Shown here: positions 5,742 to 8,434 of the stretch, piece by piece | Numbering within the stretch: position 1 is the stretch's first letter | Layout: every line of letters starts with the position of its first letter | DNA from: DATMYQ01 sp035560935 | GTDB lineage: Bacteria > Bacillota > Negativicutes > Sporomusales > Sporomusaceae | Direction: 5' to 3' | NCBI GenBank assembly: GCA_035560935.1 | Contig: DATMYQ010000157.1 | Coordinates: 1-8,434, forward strand | Length of the DNA stretch: 8,434 nucleotides | Program-made: the position numbers and the translations under genes | The notes under the pieces: generated by a model | Database searches by the model: none | Seen by the model: only the letters and a program-made list of their open reading frames with translations | What the model was told of the DNA's origin: nothing

Positions 5742-6941
5742 TTATCCCATTTGATCACTTATATAGGCAGGCTGATTACTACCTGTCCCCTTCTTCCCAT
5801 GCACAAAATAGTATAAAAAGGCAGATAAAAATACGACAACAGCCATTATCATATACATGCCCCGAAAACCAACGATAGGGATTATCTTTCCTATTAAGAA
5901 AGGACCAACCCCCACTCCTACATCCAGACAAAATAAAAATGTCGCCGTAGCAAGTCCAATGCGGTGCTGCGGTACTTTTTTTGTGGCAATAGCTTGGGCG
6001 CAAGACATAATCGTTCCAAAACCAAGTCCAATTAGCGCTCCTGCTAGCAAAAGGATGAACCCGGACTCGGCTCGGCTAAGCAATATTAAACTTAGCGTAA
6101 ATAGCAACAATGCTGGATACATAACAATATTATCCCCTTTAACATCCAGCAGGCGACCGGTAAATGGTCTTGAAATTAAGATGAATGCAGCATATACAAC
6201 AAAAAAGAAACTTGCTGCAGCGCCTAAATTAATATTTGTTGCGTAAGAATTAAGAAAGGTCAGAATACCTGAGAAAGCTATTCCCGTGAAGAGCATAATG
6301 ATAGAAATAGGAATAGCACTTTTCTCGAATAAATCTTGCCCCTTAATTTCTTGCATAGCATCCATCTGTTTGCTTGTCACTCTCACTTCAGGTATCTGCG
6401 CAAACAACATGATGATAATACTCAGTACGGAAAAACCAGTACACACAGCAAACATCATGTTAAAGTCGGCATGTTGCATGATAAAAATGCCCAAGAACGG
6501 CCCAATGGCCGAAGCCATAGTCATACTTAACGAAAAATAACTTATTCCTTCTCCGCGCTGCTCAACCGAAACAATATCAATTATAGCTGTTGGCATTGCC
6601 GTGGTGGCAAAGCCAAAAGCACTTCCGTGGATAAAACGAACCAACAGTAATAAGCCTAAATTATTTGCTGGGAAATATAACAGCGAAGCAATTATAAATA
6701 AAAACAAGCTTCCATAAAGCAATTTTTTACGACCAATTACCTCCATGTACTTTCCTGCTAGAATACGCGCAATAAGTCCGCCAATGACAAATATACCAGA
6801 AACTAAACCGGCTTGGCTTTGTGAAGCATTAAATTGTTCAATGGCATACGTTGTCATGGCCGTCATTAATAAGTAAAAAACTAGAGAAACAAACAGCATC
6901 GTTGCAAAAATAAGGCTAAAATCTTTCGTCCATAATTTCAA
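5742..6941 (-). CDS. Major facilitator superfamily transporter (399 aa, TTG start)
   Basis: This is an inner-membrane carrier with about 12 predicted hydrophobic helices. The loop between helices 2 and 3 has the MFS motif A, GKYMEVIGRKKLL (about residues 63-75). Helix 5 has SAIGPFLGIF, like the motif C of drug/solute exporters, and late in the chain GLGFGTIMSCAQAIA and DVGVGVGPFLIG are typical of DHA1-like (AraJ/YwoG-like) carriers. These hints favour proton-coupled export, but direction and substrate are not provable here. I prefer the TTG at 6939-6941, giving MKLWTKDF, a common MFS beginning, because GAAGGTGA ends 5 nt upstream. An in-frame TTG at 6963-6965 would add eight residues but has no ribosome binding site at a proper distance. 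The gene follows the TRAP binding-protein gene on the same strand with about 50 nt between, so it is probably in the same operon. It is distinctly AT-rich compared with the genes left of 5200, a sign of possible transfer. Confidence 0.88.
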   Translation of the reverse strand: MKLWTKDFSLIFATMLFVSLVFYLLMTAMTTYAIEQFNASQSQAGLVSGIFVIGGLIARILAGKYMEVIGRKKLLYGSLFLFIIASLLYFPANNLGLLLLVRFIHGSAFGFATTAMPTAIIDIVSVEQRGEGISYFSLSMTMASAIGPFLGIFIMQHADFNMMFAVCTGFSVLSIIIMLFAQIPEVRVTSKQMDAMQEIKGQDLFEKSAIPISIIMLFTGIAFSGILTFLNSYATNINLGAAASFFFVVYAAFILISRPFTGRLLDVKGDNIVMYPALLLFTLSLILLSRAESGFILLLAGALIGLGFGTIMSCAQAIATKKVPQHRIGLATATFLFCLDVGVGVGPFLIGKIIPIVGFRGMYMIMAVVVFLSAFLYYFVHGKKGTGSNQPAYISDQMG

Positions 6942-6946
6942 TTTAC

Positions 6947-6953
6947 TCACCTT
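6947..6953 (-). promoter_or_regulatory. Ribosome binding site that decides the MFS start
   Basis: AAGGTGA on the minus strand lies 5 nt before the TTG at 6939-6941. The farther TTG at 6963-6965 has its nearest AAAGGA about 16 nt away, too far to serve, so the shorter protein is preferred. Confidence 0.6.
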
Positions 6954-6992
6954 CCCAACCCCCAATTCGGGCTATAATTTTTCCTTTGTAGA

Positions 6993-8075
6993 TTAATAAA
7001 TCTTCGTTAACTCCAACATACGTTCGTAAACTTTCCTACCGGGTAAGCCACGATCCTCAGCAATTTGTATCCTTAAATCTATTCCTAGCTGCATTTGGCG
7101 TATGCAGTCCTTCACACCGGCAGGATCCCACATGCTTACCTGACCTACCTCACGAACGTACTTTAATGCACCCTCCGCGAGACTTCTATCATACTCAGCC
7201 CCCCAATGATTCGCAATCCAGCAATTCCCTCCAGCTGGACCTAATTCGTCAATTGTTTTTTGAACATCCGCAGGAAGCTTGTTCCACGATTCCCATTTCA
7301 TAGCCAAACGCATTCCATGTGTTGATATATTCCTCTCGGCATCTAACATACAGTATGGTGCTACCTCCTCGCATAAATTGAACACCTGGGCTGGAAGCAT
7401 CCCCACTACCGCAGCATCCATCTTGCCATTTATCATATCCTGTTTAAGCTCAAGATAGTTGACATGGATCGGCTCTGCACCGATAGCGGCAAGACATGCG
7501 TCAAAAGGCAAAACCGATCTGACACGCATGCCCTTTAGGTCCATCGGATTTTTTATTGGCCCCACTCTCTTACTTGTAAATAAACCCATGGTTGATCCCG
7601 TTCCCAATCCGCATATTTTAAACTCACTGAATTCTTGACGGAATTCAGCAAAATCCTCATACAATTGTGATAATATTCGAGTCCCGTCAACCGAGTTACG
7701 GGTTAAAAAAGGCATTTGAATCAAATCCATAAGAAAGAACTTTCCGCCTGCAGCAGAGGAAACGCGAAAGGCATCGACTTCGAGATCTTTTGGCAATTCT
7801 TTACCAACATATTTAGTAAAATGGACTTTCCCCTTACATCTTCGTTCAACCGTCTTAATCCAGAAGTCGCTGATCATGACATTATGGTTATCGACTTCGT
7901 GAAATACAAGTTCAACCGGTTTATTAGCGGCAGAAGCAGTCGGTAAAAAAGTTCTTTGTCCAACACCAGGCGTAATTCCAACCACTAAACCGGCGGCACC
8001 GAGTACGGCACCTTTCAAAAAATCCCGGCGTGATAAGCCGTTTGCTTCCTCGTTATCTTTCTTTTCTAAATCCAT
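6993..8075 (-). CDS. TRAP transporter solute-binding protein, DctP family, Tat-exported (360 aa)
   Basis: This is a periplasmic binding protein of the TRAP class, which captures small organic acids for an ion-driven DctQM membrane pair. The N-terminus has a twin-arginine signal: LSRRDFLKG at about residues 14-22, a hydrophobic stretch, and a likely cleavage after ASA (about 49), so the protein should be exported folded. The DctP-type landmarks are a GKELPKDLE strand/loop, LFTSKRVGPIKNPMDLKG followed by MRVRS, and LELKQDMINGKMDAAV. Arg186 in that block matches the conserved arginine that clamps the substrate carboxylate in this family. The ATG at 8073-8075 is chosen because AAGGAGAG lies 7 nt upstream; a longer frame from 8141 would put extra residues before the Tat motif without a ribosome site. 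The gene lies between an MBL hydrolase and an MFS carrier, and no dctQ or dctM follows. Length is normal for the family. Confidence 0.9.
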   Translation of the reverse strand: MDLEKKDNEEANGLSRRDFLKGAVLGAAGLVVGITPGVGQRTFLPTASAANKPVELVFHEVDNHNVMISDFWIKTVERRCKGKVHFTKYVGKELPKDLEVDAFRVSSAAGGKFFLMDLIQMPFLTRNSVDGTRILSQLYEDFAEFRQEFSEFKICGLGTGSTMGLFTSKRVGPIKNPMDLKGMRVRSVLPFDACLAAIGAEPIHVNYLELKQDMINGKMDAAVVGMLPAQVFNLCEEVAPYCMLDAERNISTHGMRLAMKWESWNKLPADVQKTIDELGPAGGNCWIANHWGAEYDRSLAEGALKYVREVGQVSMWDPAGVKDCIRQMQLGIDLRIQIAEDRGLPGRKVYERMLELTKIY

Positions 8076-8082
8076 TATAACT

Positions 8083-8090
8083 CTCTCCTT
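8083..8090 (-). promoter_or_regulatory. Ribosome binding site that decides the TRAP binding-protein start
   Basis: AAGGAGAG on the minus strand lies 7 nt before the ATG at 8073-8075. It places the twin-arginine motif at residues 15-17, the normal distance from a Tat protein's start, and rules against the 22-residue longer frame beginning at 8141. Confidence 0.75.
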
Positions 8091-8100
8091 GAACTTATTG

Positions 8101-8139
8101 GCAGGGCAGAAGCGCACCTCACGGTGTGACAAGCCCTGC
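8101..8139 (-). promoter_or_regulatory. Stem-loop in the gap between the hydrolase and TRAP binding-protein genes
   Basis: GCAGGGC (8101-8107) pairs perfectly with GCCCTGC (8133-8139). Inside the loop, CACC (8115-8118) and GGTG (8123-8126) form a second small stem around TCAC, so a two-tier hairpin is possible. It ends about 10 nt upstream of the binding-protein ribosome site. No U run follows, so it is not a standard terminator. It could be an RNA-processing or stability element that lets the binding protein be made in excess over its operon partners, as often seen for binding-protein genes. That role is inferred. Confidence 0.4.
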
Positions 8140-8183
8140 ACCGGCCTTAATCAATAATTTACGGTCTTTTTAGCCCAGGATTC

Positions 8184-8434
8184 TTACTTTTTCGGAAGCA
8201 CACGTTTTGGCAGCTTTGCAATTGCGGTTTCTGCAGCCGCTATAAACCCTTGCTCATATTCTCGGTATTTTTCCTGACCAATCACAAAGGGATGGGGTTC
8301 TCCGGGTTTACGGACACGCAGTGCCTCCATTTTATCAAAAGAATTATCAACCCAACCATGGGCACTCATTTCGCTATCTACCTGGTATTTCGCCGTAAAC
8401 TCAGCAAAATATTTAACCGAACTGAGATATAAAT
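8184..8434 (-). CDS. MBL-fold metallo-hydrolase, C-terminal 82 residues (5' end outside the window)
   Basis: The frame is open from the window edge to the TAA at 8184-8186. The visible part reads YLSSVKYFAEF, then SAHGWVDNSFDKMEALR, then RKPGEPHPFVIGQEKY and an alanine-rich helix. The string KPGEPHPFVIG followed by a final helix is characteristic of the end of a group of metallo-beta-lactamase-fold hydrolases related to subclass B3. The histidine in SAHGW sits where that group has its last zinc ligand. The upstream HxHxDH motif is outside the window and cannot be checked. An internal ATG at 8367-8369 would give a 61-residue protein, but the conserved frame continues past it, so it is not the start. 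It precedes the TRAP binding-protein gene by 108 nt on the same strand. Such enzymes hydrolyse lactones, esters or related bonds; the substrate is unknown and beta-lactamase activity should not be assumed. Confidence 0.8.
   Translation of the reverse strand, partial: LYLSSVKYFAEFTAKYQVDSEMSAHGWVDNSFDKMEALRVRKPGEPHPFVIGQEKYREYEQGFIAAAETAIAKLPKRVLPKK

Noticed and set aside
6942..6965. Longer MFS N-terminus from the TTG at 6963-6965
   Set aside because: The nearest ribosome-like sequence is about 16 nt away, whereas the TTG at 6939-6941 has a well-spaced AAGGTGA.
8076..8141. Longer TRAP binding-protein N-terminus from 8141
   Set aside because: It would bury the strong ribosome site inside the coding region and push the Tat motif unusually far from the N-terminus.
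1..8434. CRISPR arrays, tRNA or rRNA genes, insertion sequences, integrases
   Set aside because: Reading both strands, I saw no regularly spaced repeats, tRNA-like cloverleaf with a GTTCGA-type arm, rRNA segment or transposase/integrase motif.

Overview
The window looks like chromosomal DNA from a diderm Firmicute (class Negativicutes, for example a Sporomusaceae-like organism). The main evidence is a gene at 3724-5190 that encodes a signal peptide, one S-layer-homology (SLH) domain, a coiled spacer and a long beta-barrel-like C-terminus. That is the architecture of the SLH porins (OmpM type) that attach the outer membrane to peptidoglycan in this class. An AddB-type helicase/nuclease and strong AAGGAGG-like ribosome binding sites also fit a Firmicute. 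The genus cannot be fixed from the window.

Layout. (1) At 1-1844, on the minus strand, there is a compact operon: two tandem paralogous YbjN-domain genes (1844-1353 and 1335-856), then addB (835 to beyond base 1), with gaps of only 17-20 nt and a strong Shine-Dalgarno sequence at each junction. (2) Base 1845-2041 is a divergent, AT-rich promoter region. (3) At 2042-3649, on the plus strand, lies a lone OppA-type peptide-binding lipoprotein with no permease or ATPase gene beside it. It is followed by a perfect 17-bp stem-loop (3664-3711) that separates it from the convergent porin gene. (4) At 3724-5190, on the minus strand, is the SLH porin, which uses a GTG start and sits downstream of a good extended -10 promoter near 5363-5371. 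(5) Base 5191-5741 is non-coding or degenerate. It holds the porin leader and promoter, and an ATG-less open frame (5470-5694) carrying a convincing Walker A-like motif. (6) At 5742-8434, on the minus strand, a second and more AT-rich gene group reads MBL-fold hydrolase (C-terminal end only), a Tat-exported TRAP-type solute-binding protein, then an MFS transporter.

Working together. The first operon joins DNA end processing (AddAB) to two small YbjN proteins of unknown role. The central genes serve the diderm envelope: nutrient capture by a lipoprotein and a porin tethered to the wall. The right-hand group looks like an accessory organic-acid or ester uptake/processing cassette. A periplasmic binding protein, an MBL hydrolase and an MFS carrier are arranged as one transcription unit, but the TRAP membrane subunits (DctQ/DctM) do not follow the binding protein as they usually do. 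The best candidates for something undescribed are this hydrolase/TRAP-SBP/MFS arrangement, the P-loop-like gene relic beside it, and the ybjN-ybjN-addB linkage.
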